DNA of 64,000 nt from Erythrobasidium yunnanense (GCA_001600175.1 BCJC01000005.1:972471-1036470), one strand, 5' to 3'; numbered from the stretch's first letter, positions 39,848-51,400 are shown. The notes: generated by a model not told the origin, from the sequence alone. Translations and numbers: made by a program.

Positions 39848-41143
39848 ATGCAGTCACTACCCGAAGAAGTCCTCTGCTTGATTATCGCACAGCTACATCG
39901 CTCATCGCGCTGGCCTTTTGCGCGAACTTGCAAAGCGCTGTATGGAGCTATCAGACCTTCGCTCTTCCGGGTCATCTCTATCAAGCTCTGGCTGTCATCT
40001 AATCTCAGACGTCTGGATGCGCAGTATCTGAAACTGTGCAAGGAGATTCTGAAGGGTACGCGTAAACAGCAAGGCGTCGGTAAACACGTAGAGACGCTCA
40101 TCGTGCTCTTCAAAGAGGATGATACTTATGATAGGAGATTTATTGGAGGACCTGGTGCGGTGAAAGCCTTGGCCTCGCTGCTTCAGACGACTCCCAACCT
40201 TCGAGAATTGGTGATCAACGGCATGCCAGACTGCGCGGCTCCACCAGGTGCAAGCAACAGTTACACTATGGGTATACAAGACTTTGAAGACAGTCTACGC
40301 CAACTGGAAAATCTGCATTCACTGGAGTGCGCTTCAGAGGCCGGAAAGGACTCGCACATATGGCTTCAAGCAATTTTGTCCAGTTTACCGCTCTCTCTCC
40401 ATCAACTTACACTCATGCCAGACTTTGAAGAACTCTACCTTGGACCGAACCAGCCAAACCCTTTTACCAAATTTCTGGGCCTGATTCGAGAGCTCTATTT
40501 TTCCTGCCCTCAAGTCGGACGAGCATGCGACCACTTATTGTCTTCTATACTAGACAACTCTCCACTCCTTGTAAAAATCTGGATCGCAGAGCAACATCTA
40601 AGCCATGCCAATCTTATCGCTTCATTCGGCAGCGAACGTCAATACGAGCATCTTACAATCGAGACAGTCGACATACCACGCGTCCCAGAATGTAGACATG
40701 GTCTATCTCAACAAACGAATATCAGACACCTCGATGTGAGATGTGGAAGCGATTTCCTGTACTATTTGGCCTTTCTTCCCGCCAGCCTCGATACTCTGAA
40801 GCTATCTATCCTTATCTCTGACAGCAATATACACTACAAGGAAGCATCATTGGATGAAGTATGGAGCCAAGTGAAGTTCTGCCTCGAAAACCCGGCTTGG
40901 TGTCCCCGCCTCGCCTATCTGCACATCGACCTGCATACAGAGGCGATTGAAGAAGAGTACGAAGCCCTAGAACAGGAGGCTGAAGAAATGCGAGATCAGC
41001 TACAAATGCTACTCGGAAAGCGAGACGCGATTCCGTCGACCAACTCCGACTCTGGGAGTTTTGAGCCTGACCTCAGTAAAGCAGAAATGAAGGGAGGATG
41101 GAAGGCAGGACTAAGGGAGATCAAAAGAATGATTCAACGCTAA
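39848..41143 (+). CDS. F-box/LRR-like protein 8 (431 aa, intronless)
   Basis: A single exon. I chose the ATG at 39848 (MQSLPEEVLCLIIAQLHRSS, then RWPFARTCKALYGAIRPSLF) by alignment with copies 7 and 9; an in-frame ATG at 39752 would add 32 residues. Shared blocks: TPNLRELVINGMPDCAAPPG, LENLHSLECASEAGKDSHIW, CPQVGRACDHLLSSILDNSP, SERQYEHLTIETVDIPRVPE, VRCGSDFLYYLAFLPASLDT and WCPRLAYLHIDLHTEAIEEE. It is closest to copy 9, including the Trp-Lys-Ala-Gly-Leu ending. Predicted SCF adaptor. Confidence 0.84.
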   Translation: MQSLPEEVLCLIIAQLHRSSRWPFARTCKALYGAIRPSLFRVISIKLWLSSNLRRLDAQYLKLCKEILKGTRKQQGVGKHVETLIVLFKEDDTYDRRFIGGPGAVKALASLLQTTPNLRELVINGMPDCAAPPGASNSYTMGIQDFEDSLRQLENLHSLECASEAGKDSHIWLQAILSSLPLSLHQLTLMPDFEELYLGPNQPNPFTKFLGLIRELYFSCPQVGRACDHLLSSILDNSPLLVKIWIAEQHLSHANLIASFGSERQYEHLTIETVDIPRVPECRHGLSQQTNIRHLDVRCGSDFLYYLAFLPASLDTLKLSILISDSNIHYKEASLDEVWSQVKFCLENPAWCPRLAYLHIDLHTEAIEEEYEALEQEAEEMRDQLQMLLGKRDAIPSTNSDSGSFEPDLSKAEMKGGWKAGLREIKRMIQR

Positions 41144-41432
41144 GGTTCGTGCAGCAGGATCGTAGACACCGGCGCAGAAACTGCCAAGAACAGACAAAGA
41201 GATTCCGTAAGTTGCAGGCCTGCCAGGTAGCTTCAGTGCCATTACCATGCTCAACGTGTGCAGACTGTCAACATGACAGACAAAGATTTATATCCGTTAA
41301 GATTATACTAGAAAGAATTGCTCCCCTGCACTTTTGTCCCTCTATCGTCTGCACCGAATCATTGCCGAACCTCATCATTCCTTGCAAGGGTCGGCCTTCT
41401 GAAGAGCAAGACAGACTTTCGCAACACAGATC

Positions 41433-42725
41433 ATGGAGGCGCTACCTGCAGAAGTCTTACGCCTCATCGTCGGTTACCTCCATCGATCCTCCTACTGGCC
41501 TTTCGCCCGAACATGCCCAATCCTTTATGGAGTCATCAGGCCTTCTCTCTTTCGCGTCACCTCATTGAAGCTCGAGCTTCAGGATGGGCGTCTGAACATG
41601 CAGCAGTTCGGCTCATGCATGGAGACTCTTGGCGACGCGAACAACAAGAAGGCGGCTGGACAACACATTAAGACCCTCATCGTGCTGTTCAAGGAGGCAG
41701 AATCTAGTGATACGGAGTCAGTCGAAGGCACACGAGTCATGGAAGCCTTGGGCACCCTGCTGCATTCGACGCCCTCTGTCCGAGAGCTTATCATCAACGG
41801 CATGCCGGATTGTACGCCTCCATCTGACGGCGATACAGAGTATACTACGTGCGTCGAGCTATTCAAGCAAGGACTAGGCCAATTAAGCGATCTCCACTCG
41901 CTGGAGTGCGCCGCCGCAGATGAGGAGACCTCTCACGCCTGGCCAGAAGCAATGCTCTCCAGCTTGCCCGATACTCTTCAACAGCTCTGCCTCCTGCCGG
42001 ATTTTGAACCGGATGGTAGCGCCCAGGCTCCCGAGTCGAGCCTCACCACCCAATTCACGGCTCCTATTACAGATCTCTACTATTCCTGTCCGGAGCCTGG
42101 AAGCGCGTCCGAAAACCTGCTATCCTCTATTCTTGACAATTCCCCTCGTCTTGTCAAGCTCTGCATTGCGCAGCAATGCTTGACTATTCCTGCCGTTACG
42201 GCTCTCTTTGGCAGCAAGAGGCAATACGAGCATCTCACGCTCAATACAGTAGACATACCGCGCGTTCCAGATAGTAGACAGAGCCTATCCCATCAGTCCA
42301 AACTCACCTATCTCGATGCTAGATGCGGCAGCGATTTCCTCTACTATTTGGCCTTTCTCCCACCTAGTCTCGAGCACTTAGCGCTGTCTCTTTCCGTCCG
42401 TGATCAGCACACATATACTACTGAGCAGACGCTGGAAGAAGTGTTTAGCCAAGTCAGGTACTGCCTCACAGATTCAAGCTGGTGTCCCAGCCTTGCCCAT
42501 CTGCACATCGATCTGCACACAGAGGCAACGGAGGAGGACTATGATTTCCTAGTAGAGAGCGCTGTGGAGATGCGAGTCGGCCTGCAAGCTCTGCTTGGCA
42601 GTCGAGAAACGATTCCTACGACAAACTCGGATTTCTGGACCTTCAAGCCTGATCTGGGCGATACCGAGGACGGTTGGGAGGCGGGACTCAAAGAAATCAA
42701 GAAGAGGGCAGACACAAAGATCTAA
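41433..42725 (+). CDS. F-box/LRR-like protein 9 (430 aa, intronless)
   Basis: A single exon starting MEALPAEVLRLIVGYLHRSS, with YWPFARTCPILYGVIRPSLF as the F-box. Shared blocks: TPSVRELIINGMPDCTPPSD, LSDLHSLECAAADEETSHAW, CPEPGSASENLLSSILDNSP, SKRQYEHLTLNTVDIPRVPD, ARCGSDFLYYLAFLPPSLEH and WCPSLAHLHIDLHTEATEED. It is the recent tandem partner of copy 8, with the same C-terminal region (GWEAGLKEIKK). Last of the plus-strand array. Predicted SCF adaptor; substrate unknown. Confidence 0.85.
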   Translation: MEALPAEVLRLIVGYLHRSSYWPFARTCPILYGVIRPSLFRVTSLKLELQDGRLNMQQFGSCMETLGDANNKKAAGQHIKTLIVLFKEAESSDTESVEGTRVMEALGTLLHSTPSVRELIINGMPDCTPPSDGDTEYTTCVELFKQGLGQLSDLHSLECAAADEETSHAWPEAMLSSLPDTLQQLCLLPDFEPDGSAQAPESSLTTQFTAPITDLYYSCPEPGSASENLLSSILDNSPRLVKLCIAQQCLTIPAVTALFGSKRQYEHLTLNTVDIPRVPDSRQSLSHQSKLTYLDARCGSDFLYYLAFLPPSLEHLALSLSVRDQHTYTTEQTLEEVFSQVRYCLTDSSWCPSLAHLHIDLHTEATEEDYDFLVESAVEMRVGLQALLGSRETIPTTNSDFWTFKPDLGDTEDGWEAGLKEIKKRADTKI

Positions 42726-43095
42726 GGCTTGACGACGTCTTCCTGATACTGTGCAATAGCTACGTCTGATATGCCTCTTGCACTGCCCCTACTTCATCTC
42801 GAACAGCGATATCCGCAGAAGCATACTCGAATCTCCCAATTCCACATTTCCGCAAGGGACATCACTGCAATTTACCGCGCCGAGCTCTGGCTCACCAACA
42901 CCAGACTCGGGCTTGACCTGACCAGATCGCTGTAATCTGTGGAAGTCGAAAGGGCAAGCTGGGGATGCCTGCTGTGCTGTATTGTACTCTATAAAGCTAC
43001 TTCACGCACTTGTGTATTGTAATACGCTGGAAACGTGTTTCGGCAATCTGCCATCTTGGCTCTACTTTGTGTATTCTCAAGCATTCTCGAGCGCT
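42726..43095. promoter_or_regulatory. promoter/leader region of the FHA gene
   Basis: A 370-base spacer between F-box gene 9 and the FHA gene, both on the plus strand. A frame open upstream of the FHA ATG has no ATG of its own, so it is taken as leader. TATAAAG occurs at about 42990-42996. No gene was seen. Confidence 0.45.
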
Positions 43096-46000
43096 ATGGA
43101 CGATGAGAATGCGAGTCCTTACGGTGGATCATCATTGACTACTGGAAGCGGGAGTACGCCAGCAGCAAGCGCCAGTTCTGGCTTGAATACATCAACGCCA
43201 GCGACACCTACGACATCCACGACGAGCTTTAACGGCGAAAGTAGTAGCAGCAGCAACATCGTCAATAGCAGTAACAATACCGTCAGAAGTGTGCCAGGTT
43301 TTGGGACATTGCCGCAACAGCAACAGCAGGCAGGAATGTCGACGCCAGCGACACCGTCCGCGGGGCAGCAGCAGCCAAATGGCATACAGCAGCAACAACA
43401 GCCGAATGGATCAACGATAGGCAACAAGAGTGAGTGGATGATGACCTCTTGGGTCTTATGCCTTGTCTATTGAGGCTGAAACTCTGGCTCGCTTGTCCGG
43501 TGATTTCAGCGTTCGTCTCGAAGCGCACTCGTCTGAGCGGCCTCCCACCACCTAACTACTCCCCTTTGGGCGCTGCAAGTCCTTCGTTATCGTCAAATGC
43601 CCCTTCGTTCCCTCCCAATGCCTCAACCTCATCTCAGCCAAGCTCGAGCCAATCTACCCCTTCAGCCTCACCTCAGTCTACAACTACGCCCTTACCTCCA
43701 ACAGGAGGCGTTACTTATACCAGCAATCAATCTCTGCCTGCCCATCCTCCAAGTAGCGGCGCCGGCAGCTACAGCCAGCAGGGTGCACACTCGACTACGA
43801 ACGCACATCTGTATCCCGCATTGCACCTACATCCATTGAACGAAACATTCATTCCCAAGCAAATATCACTGTATCCTTCTGGTCCACATAATAGGATCAA
43901 GATCGGACGGCAGACCAACGCAAAGACGGTTCCAGCACCCAACAATGGATACTTCGATTCCAAAGTCCTGTCGCGACAGCATGCCGAAGTGTGGTGTGAG
44001 AATGGCAAGGTAGGCGTTAGCAACTTGAAAGAGAGAACATAGCTGAGACAGCCCTCTAGGTCTACATCAAGGATGTGAAATCGTCGAACGGAACCTTCAT
44101 CAACAGCGAGCGTTTATCGCCCGAAGCAGTAGAGAGCGACATCTTCGAACTACACAGCAATGACATGGTCGAATTCGGTATCGATATTACGTCTGAAGAT
44201 GGCAAGACCATCGTACACCACAAGGTGGCAGCTCGCTGTTTCCTGATTATGAATGCGGAAGACGCAGTCGCAACGTCGAGGTAGGCTTACTATAGTATCC
44301 TTGTAATCTGGCTAAGGCAGCTGTTCACGCAGGAATTATGCAAATTACTATCGGGAAATGGGCGATTCACCGATGCACCGTCGAGCTGGACTTGGCGGTC
44401 AGAAGGGCATGCCAGGCAGTAATATGAACTTGGATCAAGTGCTCAACAGACTGCAGGTACGCCACCTGCTTGCAATCTGCTGGCACGCAACTGACAAATT
44501 GAAATGTGATTGTTCACAGACGGAGCTGCAGAAGTCTAGAGAGACAGGAGCGGAACTCGGCACTCTTACAAGCACAATCGGCGAGATACACGAGACGCTG
44601 GGTGGAAACTTGCCTGGTCCACCTCTCCCAGCTTATCGAGTGCCGCCTTACGTGCCGCCGAATCCGAATGCACCTCCTCCAGCTCAACAAGCTGCTCAGC
44701 AAGCGCAACAGCAAGCACAAACACAGCAGCTTCTCCAGACTTTGCAAAGCCAGCTACAAGAAACGCAGAATGCCTTGAGCGGACATGTCGAGAGGATCAA
44801 GGGCTTGGAAGACTTGCTTAGCGAGCAAGAGAGGATGAAGGTCGAGTTAAAAGAAGTTAAAGATCGCATGGAAGAGTCACGATCGGAACTGGAGAGATTG
44901 CGGGATTCCCAGCAAAGATCGTCAGTCCGCAACGTCAGCTCCGTGCTGGAGGATGACGAGGACAAGGACTTTGGAGACGACATGGAAGATGACAAAGAAG
45001 ATGAGTTGAGCTCGTCGGACTCTTCAGATGATATGGAGACCATCAGGCTGGGCTCGCTGAGGGACGATGAAACCGTGCATGGCGGAGAGAATGCCACTCC
45101 CGCGGGGCATCGGCGAGACGAGGTCGCAGGAACAAAGGCAGAAGCATTGCTGGCGTCACAGACCAAGCTAGAGGAGGAGAACGCGGCTCTTTCCTCTAGG
45201 ATGGAGGCATTATCGTCGGAGCTGTCAGCAGCCTCGCAGCTGTCATCAAGCCTGAAAACTCAGTATGCACAAGCGGCGGAGACTATTCGCGGCTTGGAGG
45301 ACAAGGTCAATACCCTTGAGCGGGCCCTGCATGCTCCGCCTTCAGCAGGACACGAAGGCAAGCGTTCTGTATCATCCACGGAGGCCAAACCCTCAACTAG
45401 CACTGACATGGAAGATGTGATGCGCGAAGTCGAGAATCGCTTCACAGACTGGAAGAAGTCGTTTGAGGATTCGATCAAACAGGAGCGACAAAGCTGGGAG
45501 GAGGAGCGTGAGCGGTTCCGGAACATAGTGCAAGATTGGGAGAAGCGGACCAGCTCGCTTGCACCACAGCAGTCTTCATCGTCGGCGGGACTGAAGAAGA
45601 AACGCAGGAGTAAGGCTTCTACAGTCAGCACCTCTTCGGGCGACGATCTCTCAGACGGATACTCTGAAGACGGTGCCTCCGACCATCTGGAAGAAGGCTT
45701 TGTGTCTCCAGTCACTGATGACCCGGGGTCGCCCTCTCGAAATCAGAAGCGAGCGTCAGTAGTTCGCAAAGACTTTCAAGCAACACAGCATGAGGACGAA
45801 GCAAGCGACGTCATCACTGCCATGCCAAAGAGGCCTAGATCGAGGAGGCGGAAGCGCGCGCCGGACTCGACGGGAGCAGAGCCCCATGATCACTCTTCCA
45901 CTAGCGAGTCCTCCCAAGATCAGCTCACAAAGCGTCCTTCCATGGGGCAACGGACCTCAGCAAGTCAGAGTGACGAAGGAGGCAGCCAGCCAAATCGGCG

Positions 46001-46268
46001 GAAATCATGGATCCCCTTCTCCAAGAGTTTCACAGGGGACTATCCCAACAAAGCAGCCGCTGAAAAGAAGATCGACACACCAACCGGGAAAGCAGTGAGG
46101 AAAGGAAACGACGCTGGCGTCCTCGATGTGAGCGCGACTATTAAAGAGCCGGCAAGCACCACTAACCTTGGCTACGCACAGCACCCCGCTTTTCCGTTCG
46201 CTTCGGCTGCAGGCGTAGTCGTAATTGGTTACCTGGCCTATACTGCGATAGTCCAGCATCAGAAGTGA
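43096..46268 (+). CDS. tail-anchored FHA-domain coiled-coil protein, SLMAP/HAM-4/Far9-10-like (STRIPAK)
   Basis: Five exons: 43096-43429, 43510-44009, 44060-44280, 44333-44456, 44520-46268. A Ser/Thr/Gln-rich N-terminus precedes an FHA domain: RIKIGRQTNAKTVPAPNNGY, SKVLSRQHAEVWCENGKVYI and KDVKSSNGTFINSERLS (the GR, SxxH and NG hallmarks of phospho-Thr binding). Then come coiled-coil stretches (ETQNALSGHVERIKGLEDLL; LEEENAALSSRMEALSSELS), an acidic Ser-rich part, and a C-terminal membrane helix FASAAGVVVIGYLAYTAIVQ ending HQK. FHA plus coiled coil plus tail anchor is the layout of SLMAP, Neurospora HAM-4, Sordaria PRO45 and yeast Far9/Far10, which tether the STRIPAK phosphatase complex to ER/nuclear envelope. 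Start is the first ATG of the exon. Confidence 0.87.
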
Positions 46269-46903
46269 CTATGGGATCTTCTCATTGGTTTCTGAACTTC
46301 CGTCTTGCTTGGATGGTCGTTACAGCGAGGGAGCTACATGATCTAGCTGAAGATAGCACGACTCTGCTTCCTGAACGAAACCGTTTGCATCTCGATGCCT
46401 TAATGCCAGAAGTGTTGTGCGATGTCAATCTTCTACTAGAACATAGCAATGTATCGCTAAGGAAGAAGACTTTTCCACTCCTGTTGCTCCGCACTTCCGC
46501 ATATTACTCTAATTATCGGCTTCTACTGCGCCTTTATCGAAGTGGCTGCCGTATCTAGCTGTGATTCCGCCGACTGCGCAGGCTGCTGCAATTCGGTATG
46601 CGTATCTCCATCGTAACGCGTCCTTGTGCTACTTGGTATAGCTCGCGGATTCTAAATGCCAGGTATTCGCGAGTTCTGGCACACTGCCTGACCGCAAGTA
46701 CTGACTTTGCCAGACTGCACCCTCTATACCGCGACTGGCTGCACAACCGAGAGCAGAATCGCAGGCGTTCGATACCGATATTAAGGTGTATGAGAAGCAG
46801 TATCGGTCCCCGTGGCCTTGATAGAGGATGATGGAGTAGCATAGGGAAGGCGATGGGGAACGGGCAAAAAAGCAGGAATAGCATTTCTTGACCGCATCTC
46901 TCC
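46269..46903. other. convergent intergenic region with a hairpin
   Basis: The FHA gene ends on the left and the zinc-finger gene ends on the right, leaving 635 bases. Open frames on both strands have no family resemblance. A stem of nine pairs with one mismatch (CTCGCGGAT at 46642-46650, ATTCGCGAG at 46665-46673, loop of 14) is present, overlapping a second possible stem GCCAG/CTGGC (46658-46662, 46676-46680). A tRNA was considered and not supported. This may be 3'-UTR structure or an unannotated small RNA. Confidence 0.4.
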
Positions 46904-47936
46904 TCACTCTTCCTCATCCTCCTCGCCCGCATGCTCTTCCTTATTGTCTGGATCTTGAACGTTTGTATTCACGTAATTTGGCAGACTGCTTCTGTTCTGG
47001 AAGACCCAGCGCAGTTTCGGTACATCCGCCTTGTCGAATGGTCTGTTGGCTGTATCTGCCTCTTCTCCCAGTTCATTGCGGTACATCTCGCTCAAGATGC
47101 CTTCCTTGTCTTCGAATAGATTCTTCCGCTTCTTGTTCAACACTTTCAGCTCCGCCAGCAGGATGTCTCGCTCTTGCGTAGCGAAGCGATGACGTGCTAG
47201 CATGCAGAGGTATCGCACGTAGTCTGCATCCAAGCCTGGGTTGGCTCTAATGGCATATTGCATCTCTGCAGGGTCCATCTCGTCCACGTCTCCGTCGCCG
47301 ATGAGGACTGGTTCTGCAATCGGCAAGGACAGGGGAGGTATAGCGCCAGGAGGCATTTCGGCTTCTGCAATCATATCTTGTGATGCATATGTCAGACTAG
47401 GCATGCCGTGCGACCCATCTTCGTCTTCGGCGTCTTCTGCTGTCTTGCTCTTCGTTGGAGGTAGTTTCCGACCCGCCTGGAGTATCTCCTCCTGGTGTGT
47501 GACACGCATATGCTTCTGCAGAGCGTCGGTTCTGGTGAAAGATTTGTCGCATTCTGTATATTCAGATCTGGTTAGGCGTGGGTCAAAAGCTAACGAGGAT
47601 ACGTATCGTACCAGGTCTCGGACATGTAAACGGCTTCTCTCCAGTGTGGGAGCGCAAATGCGCGACCAGCGCGAAGCGAGATGCCTGCGGTTTGCCCTTT
47701 CTTACGCAATCGACCCAGTCGCAAACGGGTTTCTTTGTGTTTTGAGGGTTGATATGGTCATCACCAAGATGCTGCGTCATGTCTTCAAGAATCCAGAAGC
47801 TTCGGTTGCAGTCTTCCCAGTTGCAAGAGATGGCTTCAATATCCGGGTTGACCTCCAAGCCCGGCACGTAATCAAAGGCCAGATCATCGTCTTCGTCGTC
47901 GTCCAAGATTGGAGCATTCAGCTCTTCTTCTGTCAT
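46904..47936 (-). CDS. C2H2 zinc-finger protein, Iec1-like (INO80 complex subunit 1)
   Basis: Two exons (47612-47936, 46904-47553) give 324 codons plus stop. The fingers read CNWEDCNRSFWILEDMTQHL, then KPVCDWVDCVRKGKPQASRF with ALVAHLRSHTGEKPFTCPRP and ECDKSFTRTDALQKHMRVTH. The finger with an RKGKPQASRF insert between the cysteine pair and ALVAHLRSH is what I know from S. pombe Iec1, a YY1-like subunit of the INO80 chromatin remodeller. The C-terminal part has YLCMLARHRFATQERDILLA, a helix that fits complex binding, then an acidic end. The frame stays open upstream of the chosen ATG, so an extra 5' exon is possible. Call is by motif only. Confidence 0.75.
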
Positions 47937-48470
47937 TGGGCTGGCAGCAAGGGAACGAGAGTCAACGCGAAGTCCAGGGAAGGGTGGATTTGGGAGGGAT
48001 GTCTTGGAAAGGCCGTCGAAGCCAGGCTTGGAAGGAGGACGTACACGAAAGCCAGAGCTGGCGCTATCACTGGAGCTGTCGTCGATGATGAGGCTGCCAT
48101 GATGTCTGAGTTAGTCGTAATTGCCGGAAGTCAACGCGTAACAGCTGCTTGGCACAAGGAGACGGGCATGAGCTGCTTCGTTCGCCAATGTATGCATCCA
48201 AGGTAGCTGTCTTCCAGCACCACAATATCACTATCAGCACAAAATGACAATTGCCTTGCTAATCGGCAAGAAATCTAGGTCGTAAAACGAAAACTGCAGA
48301 CGCAAACACTTCTATGCCGCTTGGATGGTCGCTTTTGAATGTGTTGGAACTATTCATATATTGAAGGTACAGTTAATGACGTGATGCAAGGTGACCGGTG
48401 GTCCAGACTATGTTGCTGGAGGCGAAGATTGCGGCCCGCTGCGATGAGCGCTCCCAAAGAGAGCAGCATG
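47937..48470. other. upstream region of the Iec1-like gene
   Basis: The 534 bases hold the promoter of the Iec1-like gene and the 3' UTR of the Zds-type gene. The first 150 bases or so are open in frame with the zinc-finger protein (SSSDSASSGFRV, PPFPGLRVDSRSLAAS) and could be coding if there is a 5' exon. I could not place its splice site. Nothing else recognised. Confidence 0.4.
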
Positions 48471-51400
48471 CTAATGATAGGAGCCGTTGATCTGACTATA
48501 TGATTGTGAGCTTTCTTGGTCCTGAGGAGAAGTTGGCGGACTGAGGGTTTTCAGTCCGGCGACTTCATTTAAGGCCGCAGCGGTTGAATATGTATACGGA
48601 GCCGAGTAGGCCTCAGGCGAGCGGCCTATGCTTCTTCGATGTTCGTCATCAGCGTACCTGATACAATAACACACGTTAGCACAGTTCGCTACATGCAGAT
48701 TTTGCCAAGACTGACGCCGATATGATATCTAGAGCCTCTAGGTCTGTCGTTTTCCGTCGCTCGTCGAAATCTGCAGTGCCAAGCACCTGACCTGTAACTT
48801 TATCGCGCATTTGGATGCTTCCGCTTGAGGAAGATGCAGGCGTGCCCTGTGAGGCCTGAATAGATGCAGTTCGTTGCGGGCGAGCGACTTGGAAGCCTGC
48901 TTCATCGGAGAGACGGCGAGCGTACATTGATGATTGATGTGCCTGGTCTTCGGGAGAATGAGAAACGCATGAAGGTGAGGACGGTGGGTGCGCGGAGGAG
49001 GGATGAGTGGTCCGTTGTGAGATAGTAGCCGCACTGTACGGTGCTTGATCTTGAAGCAAAGTGGATGGAGCGCTGTGAGCTAGTCTGGGCGGATGCGATA
49101 GAGGTCTGGAATGCGCTGGCGCTGTATCTGGATATGCCATATGTGCTGCGTCTGGCCTTGTGTCTGTATTGGACTGCGATCGTTGCCTGACTTCGGGTAG
49201 AGGAGGAGGAGGAGAAGATGTTTCACGCTTCAAGCCTGGACGGGCAGATGCGACGTGCGGTATAGCAGGAGGAGGGGACCCAGGAGTGACGACAGCGGGC
49301 GTCGCTTGCCTGAAACCCTCGGAATTCACAGAGTTGGCTTGTTTCGCAGCTTGCGCTCGCGCGGCAGCTTCAGCATTGCGCTGCTGTTGTTGCTGGGAGG
49401 GTTGTCCTGCAGGCTTGTTAATGACGCTGTCGCAAATCGAAACTTAGCAAATGAGTTTACGAGCAAAGCACCTATGGGCGAGTGATCTTACCCAAGATAC
49501 CAGAACATGAGATTGGAGATGAGGACTTGCTCGTATAAGGGCCGCCTCGGGTTTGCAAGCTTGATGTGCGATAGCCGATATACAGCCCGCTCAATATGTA
49601 TAGGAAGTCGGAAGAAGTTGATGTATCTCCCATCTGCTGTCAGCATACCGCTAGCAGTTGGCGGTGGTGTGGGCATGTGCATCTGCTGAGCCGCTCTCGC
49701 ACCAGGTGCAGTGAGGGAATTGACATCCGTCTGTTCAGTCTTTTTCTTGTTGCCAAATAGTCCGCCGAAGAAGCCTCCGCCAGTTTCTGGCTTCTCCTTC
49801 TCTTTCTCAGGTGTTAACGCTTGGGCTGGAGCTGATGTCCGCTTCTCCGGCAAGGCACTCGGAGCCGGCTCCTTGTCTTTCTTGCCCTTCTTGCCTTTCT
49901 TGTTGGAAGATGCAGAGCTCGAGAAAGAATGAATACTCGAGCTATCGTCTGTGTCGACATCATCTTTGTTCGACCTGCCAAGACCTAGGCGAGCCCAGCC
50001 AGACTTCTTCTCTTTCTCCTTAGAAGGTTGCGAATGCAACGGAGTTGAAGTACTATGCGATGCTGGTGGTGTCTGCCTTTGCGTTTGTCCTGGGGGCAGT
50101 GGTATCGCAGGCGGCTCTTGCTGGCGCCGCTGCTCAAGACTGATGCTATGCTGAGGTATACTGGCAGAGTTATTCGTGGGCGCGACGAACGTAGACCCCT
50201 GTTGGACTTGTTGACCAACAAGCGAAGCCGGTGCTGGCGAAACTTTGCGATCTTGAACAGCCGTAGATCTCTGCACTTCTAATGCAAGCTTTTGAGGCAG
50301 TGACAATTGCTCTGGGCGACCCTTAGCCAATGACACTGAAGGAGCCGCTGCGGGAGAGCTGCTTGTTTGGGATGTAGGAGAGGTGACTTTTGTAAGTGAA
50401 AATTGCTGGGGAGGTGACTGTGCAGTGTTGCTGCCTGGTACAGGCTGTCCAGGAGCTTGCCCTGGTTTACGAGTCGTCCGGAGAGAGCCTTGCGGTCCAT
50501 TTTGACCAGGCGGTGACAATGGAACGTCTGAAGAGAGCGTATGGGGCGGTGAGGCTGGTTCAAAGCGTGATGTGGAAAGAGAAGGTGATTTGTTGGCGGA
50601 TGGTAGGTCTGCGCCCGTGCGAACCGATCCTACCAGAGTGATTGGCTGCTCAATGCCGGCTTCACGAGATGATGTGGGTGATGGTGGTATAGAAGGCATA
50701 TACTGCATGGGGAGGGGTGCTGTTACGGAGGGCGGCGATGTCTGATTGAGATACCGTTCCGGTGATATCGATTGCCGCTCAGCTTTCTCTGGGGATGCTG
50801 GCGGGGAGCGATACCTTGCATCTCTGTCTTCATACTGTGCGCTAAGATGATTCTCTTCGCTTTCATCCAACGAGAGCATACTTAGTTGACTGGACGTGCT
50901 GACCTTTCGCATATCAACTGGCCGATCTCCGTGAGTTTCGCTGCTTTCCTCATCATCTTGCCTCTCACCACCAAGTGGAGAGCCTCTAGAGCGTCTACTT
51001 GGGCCAAAGCGGTGCCCGTTGCCATCTCCTAATAGCGAATTTTTCCGGATCTTGGTTCGGGCAGACCGCCTCAATATCGAGCCAGGCGGAGGTACTATCA
51101 GGGGCGAATCGGTGTCGTGAACGAATGGTTGTGCATCATCGTCGTCGCTCATCAAGGAAGGAAGTTGATCGTTTTCGGCAGCTGCGCCAAGCAGCGCCGC
51201 TGGATTTAGAGACAAGCTCCTGCGAACCAAATGCTTCAACCTCCTTTCTCCTTCTTTGCCTTCCTGCCCTTCTTCGGCTGCCTGCCGTGCCAGGGTTTCT
51301 AGCTGCTGCAGATCATTCAGCGTCAATCTCTCGAGCCCAGTACTCCTCCGAAAGCTACCAGCCCGACTAGGCGTCTTCTTCAATGCGTGCCCTTCAGACT

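Noticed and set aside
46596-46780. Possible tRNA gene
   Set aside because: TAGCTCGCGG and GTTCGATAC look like D- and T-arm pieces, but no cloverleaf with a paired acceptor and anticodon arm can be drawn.
47241-48206. Plus-strand 321-codon frame
   Set aside because: It is antisense to the Iec1-like zinc-finger gene. The zinc fingers on the other strand are decisive.
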